A program made the position numbers and the translations under genes. Positions 37,018 to 45,271 of a stretch of DNA of 50,648 bases are shown here, one piece after another. The DNA is from DASXMR01 sp036495525 (GTDB lineage Bacteria; Actinomycetota; Actinomycetes; Streptosporangiales; Streptosporangiaceae), in contig DASXMR010000096.1 of NCBI GenBank assembly GCA_036495525.1, positions 1 to 50,648 on the forward strand, written 5' to 3'. The notes below the pieces were generated by a model. The model was not told the DNA's origin. It did not search any database and saw only the letters and a program-made list of their open reading frames with translations. Positions within the stretch are counted from its first letter, which is position 1; the number at the start of each line of letters is the position of its first letter.

Positions 37018-37076
37018 CGGCGGATTTCCTCCCTGGCTGTGGCGGGCGGCGCTGCCCGGCTCCTGTCCGTCCGTCA

Positions 37077-38264
37077 TCACAGCTCCGGGTACCCGGCCTG
37101 GGTCTCAGCAGTGCTGTCCTGGTACGGGGAGCCGCCAGTGACATTGTCGCCGCGATTGGGGTTGGGTCGCGGCTGCCGTGGCGGCTGGTCGCCGTACCTG
37201 GTCCTGACCAGGCTGGCGTGGGTCGGGGCGGCCGGGGCCTGCTGGTCCTTCCTGGCCTCGCTCTCCTTGCGCAGCACCGGCACCACCTCGCTGCCGAGCA
37301 GTTCCAGCTGGTCGAGCACAGTCGCCAGCGGCAGGCCTGCGTGGTCCATCAGGAACAGCTGCCGCTGGTAATCGCCGAAGTGCTCGCGGAAGGTCAGCGT
37401 CTTCTCGATGACTTCCTGCGGGCTCCCGACCGACAGCGGCGTGAGCTCCATGAAGTCCTCCATCGACGGCCCGTGCCCGTAGACCGGGGCGTCGTCGAAG
37501 TACGGCCTGAAGGCGCTCCTGGCTTCCTGGGACTTCGTGGCGATGTATGCCTGGCCGCCGAGGCCGACGATCGCCTGCTCCTTAGTCCCGTGACCGTAGT
37601 AGGCGTAGCGCTGCCGGTAGAACCTGATCAGCCGGATGTAGTGCTCCTTGGGCCAGAAGATGTTGTTGGCGAAGAATCCGTCACCGTAATAGGCGGCCTG
37701 CTCGGCGATTTCCGGCGTGCGGATCGAGCCGTGCCACACGAAGGGCGGCACGTCGTCCAGCGGGCGCGGGATGGACGTGAAGCCCTGCAGCGGGCTGCGG
37801 AATTTGCCTTCCCAGTCGACTACGTCTTCCCGCCAGAGCCGGTGCAGCAGGTTGTAGTGCTCCAGCGCCAGCGGCAGGCTCTGCCGGATGTCCTGGCCGA
37901 ACCACGGGTACACCGGGGCCGTGTTACCGCGGCCCACCATCAGATCCATCCGGCCCTTGGACAGGTGCTGCAGCATCGCGTACTCCTCGGCGATGCGCAC
38001 CGGGTCGTTCGTCGTGATGAGCGTCGTCGCCGTGCTCACGATCAGCCTGCTGGTCGTCGCCGCGATGAATGCCAGCAGCGTCGTCGGCGCGGACGAGAAG
38101 AACGGGGGGTTGTGGTGCTCGCCTATCGCGAACACGTCCATGCCGACTTCCTCGGTCTTCTGCGCGATCCGCACGATGGCGTCGATCCGCTCTGCCTCGC
38201 TTGGCGTGTCCCCCGACACCGGGTCGCGGGTGATGTCACTGACGGAGAAGATCCCGAATTGCAT
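37077..38264 (-). CDS. LLM oxidoreductase, CE1758 family
   Basis: FMN-dependent luciferase-like monooxygenase of 395 residues. The N-terminus MQFGIFSVSDITRDPVSG, then FAIGEHHNPPFFSSAP, STATTLITTNDPVRIAEEYA, GRGNTAPVYPWFGQDI and VWHGSIRTPEIAEQAAYYGD match the CE1758 type closely. The last 40 residues are a polar Pro/Arg-rich tail beyond the usual end. AGGAGG lies six bases before the ATG at 38264. It forms a two-gene operon with the FMN reductase. The family is conserved in actinobacteria but its substrate is not known. Confidence 0.9.
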   Translation of the reverse strand: MQFGIFSVSDITRDPVSGDTPSEAERIDAIVRIAQKTEEVGMDVFAIGEHHNPPFFSSAPTTLLAFIAATTSRLIVSTATTLITTNDPVRIAEEYAMLQHLSKGRMDLMVGRGNTAPVYPWFGQDIRQSLPLALEHYNLLHRLWREDVVDWEGKFRSPLQGFTSIPRPLDDVPPFVWHGSIRTPEIAEQAAYYGDGFFANNIFWPKEHYIRLIRFYRQRYAYYGHGTKEQAIVGLGGQAYIATKSQEARSAFRPYFDDAPVYGHGPSMEDFMELTPLSVGSPQEVIEKTLTFREHFGDYQRQLFLMDHAGLPLATVLDQLELLGSEVVPVLRKESEARKDQQAPAAPTHASLVRTRYGDQPPRQPRPNPNRGDNVTGGSPYQDSTAETQAGYPEL

Positions 38265-38532
38265 GCCATGCCTCCTGCGTCTCCCCGCTGCCCGGCGGGC
38301 TGCACTCACCGGCCGGAGCTGACTGACCGGGCAACCGCCAAGCTATCCCGGCTTCGGGCCGGCACCAGGCGGCGCCTGCTGCGGCAGCGGCAGCCCGGAC
38401 CCTGATGCCGGGTCAGCCGGGTTATCTGCTCGGTGATCGCGGGAACCATCCATGGTTAGCGCCGCCCCGCCGTCCGGACTGCCAGATCACCACCCCATGC
38501 CGGGAATGTCTCCTCAGGGAAGGACTGCCATC

Positions 38533-39168
38533 GTGGACCTGAAGTTTGAGGTCGTGGTGCTGCCGGTCGCCGACGTCGATCGCGCCAAGTCGTTCTACCA
38601 GGGCCTCGGGTGGCGCCTGGATGCCGATATACACATCGATGATCAGCACCGGGTGGTGCAGTTCACCCCGCCCGGCTCCCCTGCGTCGATTCAGTTCGGG
38701 CAGGGCACGACGACGATGCCGCCTGGCACGGTGCAGGACCTGTACCTGATCGTGACCGACGTCGAGCAGGCCCGCCGCGAGCTGGCCAGCCACGGCGCGG
38801 ACGTCAGCCAGGTCTGGCATGGTCCCGGCCTGGACAACGAGGCGAAGCGCGTGCCAGGGCGTGACCCGGAAGGCCAGTCCTACCGCAGCTTCGCGACGTT
38901 CGCCGATCCCGATGGCAATAGCTGGCTGCTGCAGGAGATCACCGAGCGGCTGCCTGGCCGGGTATCCGCGACTGACATCGGCGCGCTGGCCGAGCTGCTG
39001 CACGAGACATCAGGCCGGCACGGCGCATTCGAGAAGGTGGCGCCGCCGCACGACTGGTGGGACTGGTACGCGGCCTACATCAACTCCCGCCAGGACGGCA
39101 GCGATCCGGACCAGGCTGCCGCAGCGGCCGGGCGCTACATGGCCGACGTCAAGCACGTGGTCGTGTAA
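38533..39168 (+). CDS. VOC (glyoxalase/bleomycin-resistance) family protein
   Basis: A 211-residue metal-binding-fold protein. The first half is one VOC domain: VDLKFEVVVLPVADVDRAKS, GLGWRLDADIHID and the closing FADPDGNSWLLQEI, with possible His/Glu ligands. The second half (about 150-211) is a helical extension, GRHGAFEKVAPPHDWWDWYA, found fused or separate in related actinobacterial proteins. The GTG at 38533 is chosen because GGGAAGGA lies upstream and the fold starts immediately; ATGs at 38497 and 38506 are in frame alternatives. A flavoprotein gene follows after 29 bases, so they likely share a transcript. Confidence 0.85.
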   Translation: MDLKFEVVVLPVADVDRAKSFYQGLGWRLDADIHIDDQHRVVQFTPPGSPASIQFGQGTTTMPPGTVQDLYLIVTDVEQARRELASHGADVSQVWHGPGLDNEAKRVPGRDPEGQSYRSFATFADPDGNSWLLQEITERLPGRVSATDIGALAELLHETSGRHGAFEKVAPPHDWWDWYAAYINSRQDGSDPDQAAAAAGRYMADVKHVVV

Positions 39169-39197
39169 GCCCCGGCCGGCAATCCACGGAGGTAACG

Positions 39198-40586
39198 ATG
39201 GGCTCAGGCAGCGACTACGACGTGATCGTGTTCGGCGGCGGCGCGCCCGGCGAGCACTGCGCTGGCGCACTGGCGGCACGCGGCCTGCGGGTTGCCCTGG
39301 TCGAGCGCGAGCGGGTCGGCGGCGAGTGCTCGTACTGGGCCTGCATCCCGTCGAAGTCACTGCTGCGTCCCGGCGAGGCCGTGCACGGCGCGCGCGAGGC
39401 AGCGGCCAGCGCGCAGGTCGACGTGCAGGAGGCGCTGGCCTGGCGCGACTTCATGGTGTCCGGCTACTCCGACGCCGGCCAGGCACGCTGGCTGGCAGAC
39501 CGGGGCATTGACCTGCTCCGCGGCAATGGCACGCTGGCCGGGCCCGGCGTCGTCGAGGTCGACGGCGCCCGGCACACTGCCGAGCACGTCGTGGTGGCCA
39601 CCGGTGCTGATCCGGTCGTGCCGCCGGTCCCCGGGCTGCGCGACCTCGAGGGAGTCTGGGGCACCCGCGAGGCGACGAGCATGAAGGCCGTGCCGCGGCG
39701 CCTGGTCGTGCTGGGCGGCGGGCCGGCCGGCGTCGAGCTCGCCCAGGTCGTCCGGCGGCTCGGTGGTGAAGCCGTGCTCGTCGAAGGCGAGGATCGGCTG
39801 CTCTCCCGTGAGGCGGCGCCCCTTGGCGACGCGCTGGGTGAGACGCTGCGGCGGGACGGCATCGAGCTCATGCTCGGCGAGCAGGCCACCGCGGCCCGCC
39901 GGGATATCGACGACTACGTGCTGGAGTTCGACAGCGGCGCGGAAGCCAGGGGCGACCGGCTGCTTGTGTGCACCGGCCGGCGGCCGCGGGTCGAGGGGAT
40001 CGGGCTGGAGACGGTCGGCGTCAAGGCTGATCCGCGCGGGATCGCCGTTGACGAGTACCTCGTCGCCGCCGAGCGGACCTGGGCGATCGGCGACGTCACC
40101 GGCATCTGGCCGCTGACGCACGTCGGCGAGTACCAGGGGGACGTGGTCGCGGACAACATCGCCGGCCACCTGCGCCCGGCGAATTACGAGGCCGTCCCGC
40201 GTGTCACTTACACCGATCCGCAGGCCGCCGCGGTCGGCGCGATCACCGCCGACTACACCGGCACCGCACAGGTGTCAGAGGTGCCGAAGACCGCCACGTA
40301 CACGCACGCTTACGCCAAGTCCAACGGGTTCATGACGCTGCTCAGCGATGGCCAGCGGCTGACCGGCGCTTACGCGCTCGGACCCGAGGCGGGCGAGTGG
40401 CTGCAGCAGGCGACGCTCGCCATCCGGGCACATGTACCGGTCGACGTGCTGGCCGACACGATTCAGCCGTTCCCGAGCTTCTCAGGGATCTACGGCCCTG
40501 CGCTTAACGATCTCCGGATGGCAATCGTGGACATGCCGCGGCCGCGCAAGCCCATGGATGCGCAGATGGCGACCATGTCCGGCTGA
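39198..40586 (+). CDS. Flavoprotein disulfide-reductase-like oxidoreductase
   Basis: A 462-residue FAD/NAD(P) enzyme of the class I pyridine nucleotide-disulfide family. The FAD motif is VIVFGGGAPGEHCAGALA. The redox motif GGECSYWACIPSKSLLR keeps both cysteines. The NAD motif is LVVLGGGPAGVELAQVV, with a second FAD segment in RTWAIGDVTGIWPLTHVGEYQG. The C-terminal dimer part lacks the HPTxSE-type His-Glu pair (here TIQPFPSFSGIYG), so it is not a standard lipoamide, glutathione or mercuric reductase. GGAGGT precedes the ATG. It is in line with the VOC gene upstream and an SDR gene downstream. Confidence 0.85.
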   Translation: MGSGSDYDVIVFGGGAPGEHCAGALAARGLRVALVERERVGGECSYWACIPSKSLLRPGEAVHGAREAAASAQVDVQEALAWRDFMVSGYSDAGQARWLADRGIDLLRGNGTLAGPGVVEVDGARHTAEHVVVATGADPVVPPVPGLRDLEGVWGTREATSMKAVPRRLVVLGGGPAGVELAQVVRRLGGEAVLVEGEDRLLSREAAPLGDALGETLRRDGIELMLGEQATAARRDIDDYVLEFDSGAEARGDRLLVCTGRRPRVEGIGLETVGVKADPRGIAVDEYLVAAERTWAIGDVTGIWPLTHVGEYQGDVVADNIAGHLRPANYEAVPRVTYTDPQAAAVGAITADYTGTAQVSEVPKTATYTHAYAKSNGFMTLLSDGQRLTGAYALGPEAGEWLQQATLAIRAHVPVDVLADTIQPFPSFSGIYGPALNDLRMAIVDMPRPRKPMDAQMATMSG

Positions 40587-40654
40587 GCAGGGAAGGCCGG
40601 CTTACCGCTGGCGGCGCCGCGGTGCCTGACGCTGGCCACACCGATGGGAGGAAC

Positions 40655-41416
40655 ATGACGAGCGTAGCCACTCCCGCTGCCAGGCAGCGCGAGCCGCAAC
40701 TGGCCGGGCAGACCATCGTGCTGATCGGCGGCAGCTCAGGCATCGGACGGGAAACAGCACGGCTCGCCAGGGCCGAGGGCGCCAACGTCATCCTCGTCGG
40801 CCGCGATGCCGGCAAGCTTCAGCAGGCCGCGACCGAACTAGGTGCCCAGCGCACCGCGGCTTTCGACGCCGGCGACCCGGCCGCAGTGCGGCGGTTCTTC
40901 AGCGAGCTGCCGGCGCCGATCGACCACGTGATGATCACGGCCGGCGGGCCGCAGTACGGCCCGCTGCTCGACATGGACGCGGCCGACGTGCGCGACGCGC
41001 TCAGCGGCCACGTCGTGGTGGGACTCGAGGTCGCGCGCAGCGCGGTGCCGCGAATGCGGCCGGGCGGCACGCTGATCCTGATGAGCGGGACCGGCGGCCG
41101 CCGAGTCCGTCACGGCGTGGGCATCGCCTCGGCCGCCACCGCCGTGACAGCGCCGTTCGCTGCCGCGCTCGCGCTCGAGGTCGCTCCTGTTCGCGTCAAC
41201 GTCATCGCCGCTGGCTTTGTCGATACCCCGCTCTCCGCCGCACTGCTCGGTGATCAGCTGGAGGCGCGCCGCAGCGAGCTTCGCGCCAAGCTGCCTATCG
41301 CCCGCGTCGTGGGGCCCGCCGACGTCGCGGCGCTGGCCGTCCATCTCATGACCAATACGGCACTGACCGGCGCGACCTACGACATCGACGGCGGGCAGCA
41401 GTTCGCCGACGCGTGA
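40655..41416 (+). CDS. SDR-fold protein with a degenerate active site
   Basis: Short-chain dehydrogenase-like protein of 253 residues. The NAD(P) motif GGSSGIGRETARLA, the NAG-like ITAGGPQYG and the terminal GATYDIDGGQQF are clear. Where the catalytic YxxxK normally lies (YSASKAA), this protein has GIASAATAVTAPFAAALALE, so both Tyr and Lys are gone. The serine two strands earlier seems kept in LMSGTGG. Similar enzymes exist in actinobacteria. It may bind nucleotide without classical dehydrogenase chemistry. GGGAGG precedes the ATG at 40655. The preceding flavoprotein gene ends 68 bases upstream. Confidence 0.82.
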   Translation: MTSVATPAARQREPQLAGQTIVLIGGSSGIGRETARLARAEGANVILVGRDAGKLQQAATELGAQRTAAFDAGDPAAVRRFFSELPAPIDHVMITAGGPQYGPLLDMDAADVRDALSGHVVVGLEVARSAVPRMRPGGTLILMSGTGGRRVRHGVGIASAATAVTAPFAAALALEVAPVRVNVIAAGFVDTPLSAALLGDQLEARRSELRAKLPIARVVGPADVAALAVHLMTNTALTGATYDIDGGQQFADA

Positions 41417-41466
41417 GCCTGGCTCAGCCGGTGGCGTCGTAGCCCCTGCGGGGGCAGTGTTGGACT

Positions 41467-42687
41467 GTGCCGAGGCTGCCTGGGGCTGGTTCCGATCCGG
41501 ACCGCGACGACGAGATCCTGCAGTTCGGCCGGGATAGGTCAGGCAGGCGCCGCTGGCTGCCGCGGACGGTACTCGTGCTCCTGGTCGTCGCCGCCGGCCT
41601 GGCAGTGGTGGCGCGGGGCTCCGGTCACCCGGCGCGGCGGGCGGCGCCGCTGCCCGCACCGTCGCAGCTGCCGGCGCCGTCGCTGCCGGCCCCGCCGCCA
41701 GTGCGGATCACCTCGGCTGGGCACCGCCTTCTTGGCGTGACGGGCGACTGGGAACTTTTCGCGCGGGGCCCGGATGACCTGGTGCGGATCCAGCTCAGCC
41801 TGGGGCGGCTGACCAGGACCTACGTGCCGCCGCTGACGAGCGGCAACCCGGACGTGTCGTTTGTCGTAGGCGCCAGCGAGACCGTGATCGCGTCGGCCGA
41901 CCACGTACCCGGCTACGTCGTCCCGGACGGAGGCCAGGCCAGGCTGCTGACCGGGCCGCTGGCTGCCGGCGGCCCGCTGCTCCCAGGCCCCGACCCTCGC
42001 CAGGCCGCCTGGGTCACGACCGGGCCGCCGACCCGCCCGGCGCTGTCGCTTGTCGCGCTGGCCGGGGACCGGCGCAGCGCGGTGATCCGGCTCGCTCCTG
42101 GCCGGTCGCAGCTTCCGGCAACCGCGGCGCCGGACGGCCGCGGGTACGCGCTGCTGATATCCGGCAGCTCCACCGTCTACGACACCGGGCCCGGCTGGGA
42201 CCGGCCGGTGCCAGGCACGGTCATCGCCGTCGGGCCGTCCAGCTGGCTGGACGTCGCGTGTGAGGCGCACTCCCGCCGCTGCCATGACGAGGTGATCGAC
42301 GCCGCCGACGGTGACCGGCGCACCTTGCCGGGCAAGGTCAGCCCATCGCTCAGCTATCTGTCCTGGCCGCCGATGGGTGTCATCGCCCCCGACGGCGCCA
42401 CCGCCGCCGTGGCCGAGCCGCGCCGGGACGGTCAGCTAACCGTCCGGCTCATCGACCTGGACTCTGGCGCTGCCCGTGACCTGGCCATCCGGCTAGGACC
42501 GCGCGGCAGCGGCAATCAGCCGGGCACCGACGCCAACAACCACTCGATGGCTTGGTCGCCGGACAGCCGCTGGCTCTTCGTGGCGGCGGCCGGAGGCAGG
42601 CTCCTGGCGGTCGACGCGCGATCCGGCCAGGCAACTGACCTCGGGGTAGCGCTGCCGCCCGTGACGCAAGTCGCGATTCGCCGCTAA
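41467..42687 (+). CDS. Membrane-anchored propeller-like protein
   Basis: Unrecognised protein of 406 residues. A short cytosolic N-terminus (DDEILQFGRDRSGRRRW) is followed by one membrane helix (about 31-50, TVLVLLVVAAGLAVVAR), a Pro-rich linker, then an extracytoplasmic domain. That domain has repeated strand patterns such as GVIAPDGATAAVAEP and SMAWSPDSRWLFVAAAGGRLLA, which suggest a beta-propeller. Two cysteines (VACEAHSRRC) could form a disulfide outside the cell. The GTG start has no clear ribosome site. No function is evident. Confidence 0.65.
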   Translation: MPRLPGAGSDPDRDDEILQFGRDRSGRRRWLPRTVLVLLVVAAGLAVVARGSGHPARRAAPLPAPSQLPAPSLPAPPPVRITSAGHRLLGVTGDWELFARGPDDLVRIQLSLGRLTRTYVPPLTSGNPDVSFVVGASETVIASADHVPGYVVPDGGQARLLTGPLAAGGPLLPGPDPRQAAWVTTGPPTRPALSLVALAGDRRSAVIRLAPGRSQLPATAAPDGRGYALLISGSSTVYDTGPGWDRPVPGTVIAVGPSSWLDVACEAHSRRCHDEVIDAADGDRRTLPGKVSPSLSYLSWPPMGVIAPDGATAAVAEPRRDGQLTVRLIDLDSGAARDLAIRLGPRGSGNQPGTDANNHSMAWSPDSRWLFVAAAGGRLLAVDARSGQATDLGVALPPVTQVAIRR

Positions 42688-42722
42688 GAGGGCCGGCGGT
42701 GCACGCAGCTGCCCCGGCGGGG

Positions 42723-42803
42723 TCAGGGTCGCTCCGCCAGGACGTCGAGGTTGCGGAAGACCGGCTGGCCGTCGGTGAGCTCCGCGTAATGGCATGGTCC
42801 CCC
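42723..42803 (-). pseudogene. Possible C-terminal gene fragment
   Basis: Twenty-six codons and a stop on the minus strand (after an in-frame TGA at 42806-42804) read GGPCHYAELTDGQPVFRNLD then VLAERP. The composition and codon third positions look like real protein in a region otherwise without genes. It has no start and is too short to assign. It may be the end of a lost gene or chance. Confidence 0.25.
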
Positions 42804-43092
42804 TCAGAACGCTCCCGCGGCGCAGGCAGGCTGGTCGCCTGCGCACGCTCCACGCCAGTACGCGCACGTGAGCGACGGATGCGGCCGGGATGTCGGCCAG
42901 ATGGAGACGGCGAGCGCAGCTGCCGTTCCTGGCGGCGGCGCGCCGGCTGGCGCGGTGAGGCAATCTAGGCAGTCGCCGGCGTAATCCGGGTAGCCGCACG
43001 GGCCAATCCGGGCAATTTTCCCGATGAGCGAGCGGTCCCGGCGAACTTACGGTCGTCCATGTCAGCTTCGACGACCGAGGAAGGGGGCCGGC
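42804..43092. other. Intergenic region before the DUF4242 gene
   Basis: Together with the fragment to its left this is a gap of about 400 bases. I see no gene in it. TACGGT (43048-43053) is a candidate -10 box that would start transcription near 43059-43060, about 33 bases before the GTG at 43093. The rest holds only GC-rich sequence without clear repeats. Confidence 0.4.
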
Positions 43093-43344
43093 GTGCCTCT
43101 GTTCATGGACGTTCACCAGATCGAGGGCGGCGCGTCGATGGACGACGTCGCCCAGGCGCACCTCGCCGACCTGCAGACCCAGGGCAGCTACGACGTGCGC
43201 TACCTGCGCTACTGGGTCGACGAGGGCAGCGGTCGGGTGTTCTGCCTGGTCGAGGCCCCCACCGCCGCCGCCGCCGCCGATGTCCACCGGCAGGCCCACG
43301 GGCTGGTCGCCGATCACATCTATCAGGTCCAGGAAGGATCCTGA
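43093..43344 (+). CDS. DUF4242 small protein (SCO4226-like, possible nickel binding)
   Basis: An 83-residue ferredoxin-like alpha/beta protein of the DUF4242 family. It starts PLFMDVHQIEGGASMDDVAQ and continues with VRYLRYWVDEGSGRVFCLVE and HRQAHGLVADHIYQVQEG. The Streptomyces member SCO4226 binds nickel. The histidines in the first strand and in HRQAHG-LVADH are the likely ligands here, which I infer by analogy. GAGGAAGGGGG precedes the GTG at 43093. The secreted-protein gene follows after 16 bases with its own ribosome site, so the two are probably co-transcribed and end at the palindromic terminator at 43999. Confidence 0.82.
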   Translation: MPLFMDVHQIEGGASMDDVAQAHLADLQTQGSYDVRYLRYWVDEGSGRVFCLVEAPTAAAAADVHRQAHGLVADHIYQVQEGS

Positions 43345-43360
43345 CGAGAGGAGCAGGTCC

Positions 43361-43993
43361 ATGCGCAGATCGCGCATCGCCGCGCTCGGTGCCGGTACGG
43401 CGACGGTAGCGCTGGCGGTCACCGGATGGCTCGCGCCCGCCACGGGCAGCGCCGCCACCATCAGCAGCCATCAGCAGATGGCAGGCATGTCCCGGCCAGC
43501 CGGGTCCACGGTGCTCGCAGCCGACATCGCGGCCGCGCGCCAGGCCACCGCCAAGTACTCGACGAACCTGGCGAAGGCCAAGGCAGATGGCTACTTCAAG
43601 ATCACGAAGATGATTCCGAGCATGGGCTACCACTTCCTGAACCCGAAGGTCAGCGGGTTCAACGTGCGCAAGCCGCCCATCCTGGTCTACGAGCACGTGG
43701 CCGGCCGGTGGCAGCTTGCCGCGCTGGAGTGGGTCTTCACCAGCATGCCGAAGACTCCGCCGCTGCCCAACGCCACGTTCGGGTTCTTCCCCGCGGCCTG
43801 CCATTACGCAGACGGCACCTTCATCCCGGACAAGACGGCCTCCACCTGCCCCAAGCGGGCTCCGCACAGCCACGCCAAGTTCACGTTCTGGCATCCGGAC
43901 CTGACCACCATGCACTTCTGGATCTGGTACCCGAACCCGGATGGCCTCTACGGCAGCATGAATCCGCTGGTCACGCCCTTTAACCGGGGCTGA
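43361..43993 (+). CDS. Secreted protein of unknown function
   Basis: A 210-residue protein with a Sec-type signal peptide (about 1-32: Arg-rich start, hydrophobic TATVALAVTGWLAP, cleavage near GSAA). The mature part has a helical start (AADIAAARQATAKYSTNLAK) and then a compact region with many conserved-looking aromatic and His residues: GYHFLNPKVSGF, PILVYEHVAGRWQLAALEWV, HSHAKFTFWHPDLTTMHFW and IWYPNPDGLY. Two cysteines (ACHYADG and STCPKR) may pair. The pattern resembles uncharacterised actinobacterial exported proteins. The His-rich surface and the DUF4242 neighbour make metal handling conceivable but unproven. Confidence 0.75.
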   Translation: MRRSRIAALGAGTATVALAVTGWLAPATGSAATISSHQQMAGMSRPAGSTVLAADIAAARQATAKYSTNLAKAKADGYFKITKMIPSMGYHFLNPKVSGFNVRKPPILVYEHVAGRWQLAALEWVFTSMPKTPPLPNATFGFFPAACHYADGTFIPDKTASTCPKRAPHSHAKFTFWHPDLTTMHFWIWYPNPDGLYGSMNPLVTPFNRG

Positions 43994-43998
43994 CTGCG

Positions 43999-44034
43999 CA
44001 GTCACGGGACGGACTGGAGTCCGTCCCGTGACTG
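43999..44034 (+). terminator. 36-base perfect palindromic terminator
   Basis: CAGTCACGGGACGGACT (43999-44015) and its exact complement (44018-44034) are separated by only two bases, giving up to a 17-bp stem, five bases after the stop of the secreted-protein gene. A short T-containing tail follows. Confidence 0.8.
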
Positions 44035-44085
44035 TTCACCGCAACCGCGCCCGCCATAAGCGACAGCGACGGGGGGGAGCCAGAA

Positions 44086-45150
44086 GTGAACAGCACGCCC
44101 TCAGCACGGACGACCAGCGCGCGGGCAGCAAGCAGCGCGGCTGCCGCTGGAGTCCCGGCGGGCTCGCGGCTCGGGCAAGCCGGGCCGGACGCCGCCGTCA
44201 CGTCACGATGGGCGTCGGCGTGCAGCCAGATCCGCGCTCAGCTGACCGCCGACGATGCGGTTCCCGGCCGACGTTGCCTGCAGCTGTGCCTCGCGCTGGC
44301 CTGGCTCCTCGACGCGGCTTTGCAGTACCAGCCCTTCATGTTCCGGCCGTCGTTCGTCACCACGATCATCGAGCCGGCGGTGGCCGGCAATCCCGGCCTT
44401 GTGACCTCGACCGCCGGCTGGGCAAGCCAGCTGATGCTGCACCAGGTGGCGCTGAGCAACGCTGTGTTCGCCACCATCCAGCTGGTCATCGCGGTCGGCC
44501 TGCTCTGCCGCCGCACCGTCAGGCCCGCCCTGGTGCTGTCGATCTGCTGGGCGCTGGCGATCTGGTGGCTCGGCGAGGGCATGGGCGGCGTCCTGACTGG
44601 CCTGAGTCCGCTGGCTGGCGTGCCAGGCGCCGCGCTGCTTTATGCCTTGATCGCGATCCTGGTGTGGCCCTCACCGCCAGGGCCAGCCGGCCGGACGACG
44701 TCGGTGGCTGGCGCGGGGCCAGCCGGGGGAACCGCAGCGAAGATCGCCTGGCTCGCGGTGTGGGGATGCCTCGCTCACTACCTGCTGCTCCCCGCCAACC
44801 GGGCGCCCGAGGCGATCTCGCAGGTGCTCTCGGACACCGATGGCCAGCCTCGCTGGCTCGCGGCCGTGCTGCGAGGCCTCTCGGAAGCCGCAGCGCACCA
44901 CGGCCCGGAGATCTCCGTCGTGCTGGCGGTGCTCTGTGTCGGCATCGGCCTGGCCTTGCTGGCCCGGTCTCTGGTCCGGCCGGCGCTGGTGCTGGCAGCG
45001 GCGCTCGGCATCATGCTGTTCATCGCTCAGGGCCTGGGCGGGATCCTCACCGGGCAGGGCACCGATCCTGGCACCGGGCCGCTGCTGATCCTGCTCGCCG
45101 CCTGCTATCTGCCGCGCCGTGCCCGCCAGCCGGCACCCGGGCTTTCGTAG
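44086..45150 (+). CDS. Multi-pass membrane protein
   Basis: Integral membrane protein of 354 residues, with about seven to eight hydrophobic segments after a low-complexity Ala/Ser-rich N-terminus of roughly 60 residues. Two similar halves can be seen. Each has a segment like LGEGMGGVLTGLSPLAG and AQGLGGILTGQGTDPGTGP, preceded by RPALVLSICWAL or RPALVLAAALGI, suggesting an internal duplication of a three- to four-helix unit. GGGGGGGAG precedes the GTG start. Not recognised; possibly a DoxX-like or other small transport-type repeat protein. Confidence 0.7.
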   Translation: MNSTPSARTTSARAASSAAAAGVPAGSRLGQAGPDAAVTSRWASACSQIRAQLTADDAVPGRRCLQLCLALAWLLDAALQYQPFMFRPSFVTTIIEPAVAGNPGLVTSTAGWASQLMLHQVALSNAVFATIQLVIAVGLLCRRTVRPALVLSICWALAIWWLGEGMGGVLTGLSPLAGVPGAALLYALIAILVWPSPPGPAGRTTSVAGAGPAGGTAAKIAWLAVWGCLAHYLLLPANRAPEAISQVLSDTDGQPRWLAAVLRGLSEAAAHHGPEISVVLAVLCVGIGLALLARSLVRPALVLAAALGIMLFIAQGLGGILTGQGTDPGTGPLLILLAACYLPRRARQPAPGLS

Positions 45151-45271
45151 CGCACCATCAGCCACATCGCCACCAGCCCGGCCAGCTTTCTCCTCCCCTG
45201 GTGCGCCCCGGCCGCTTGCTGACATCGCGACGTGCGGGTGACAATCGGGCGGGGAGCTGGGGGGCTGGCCA

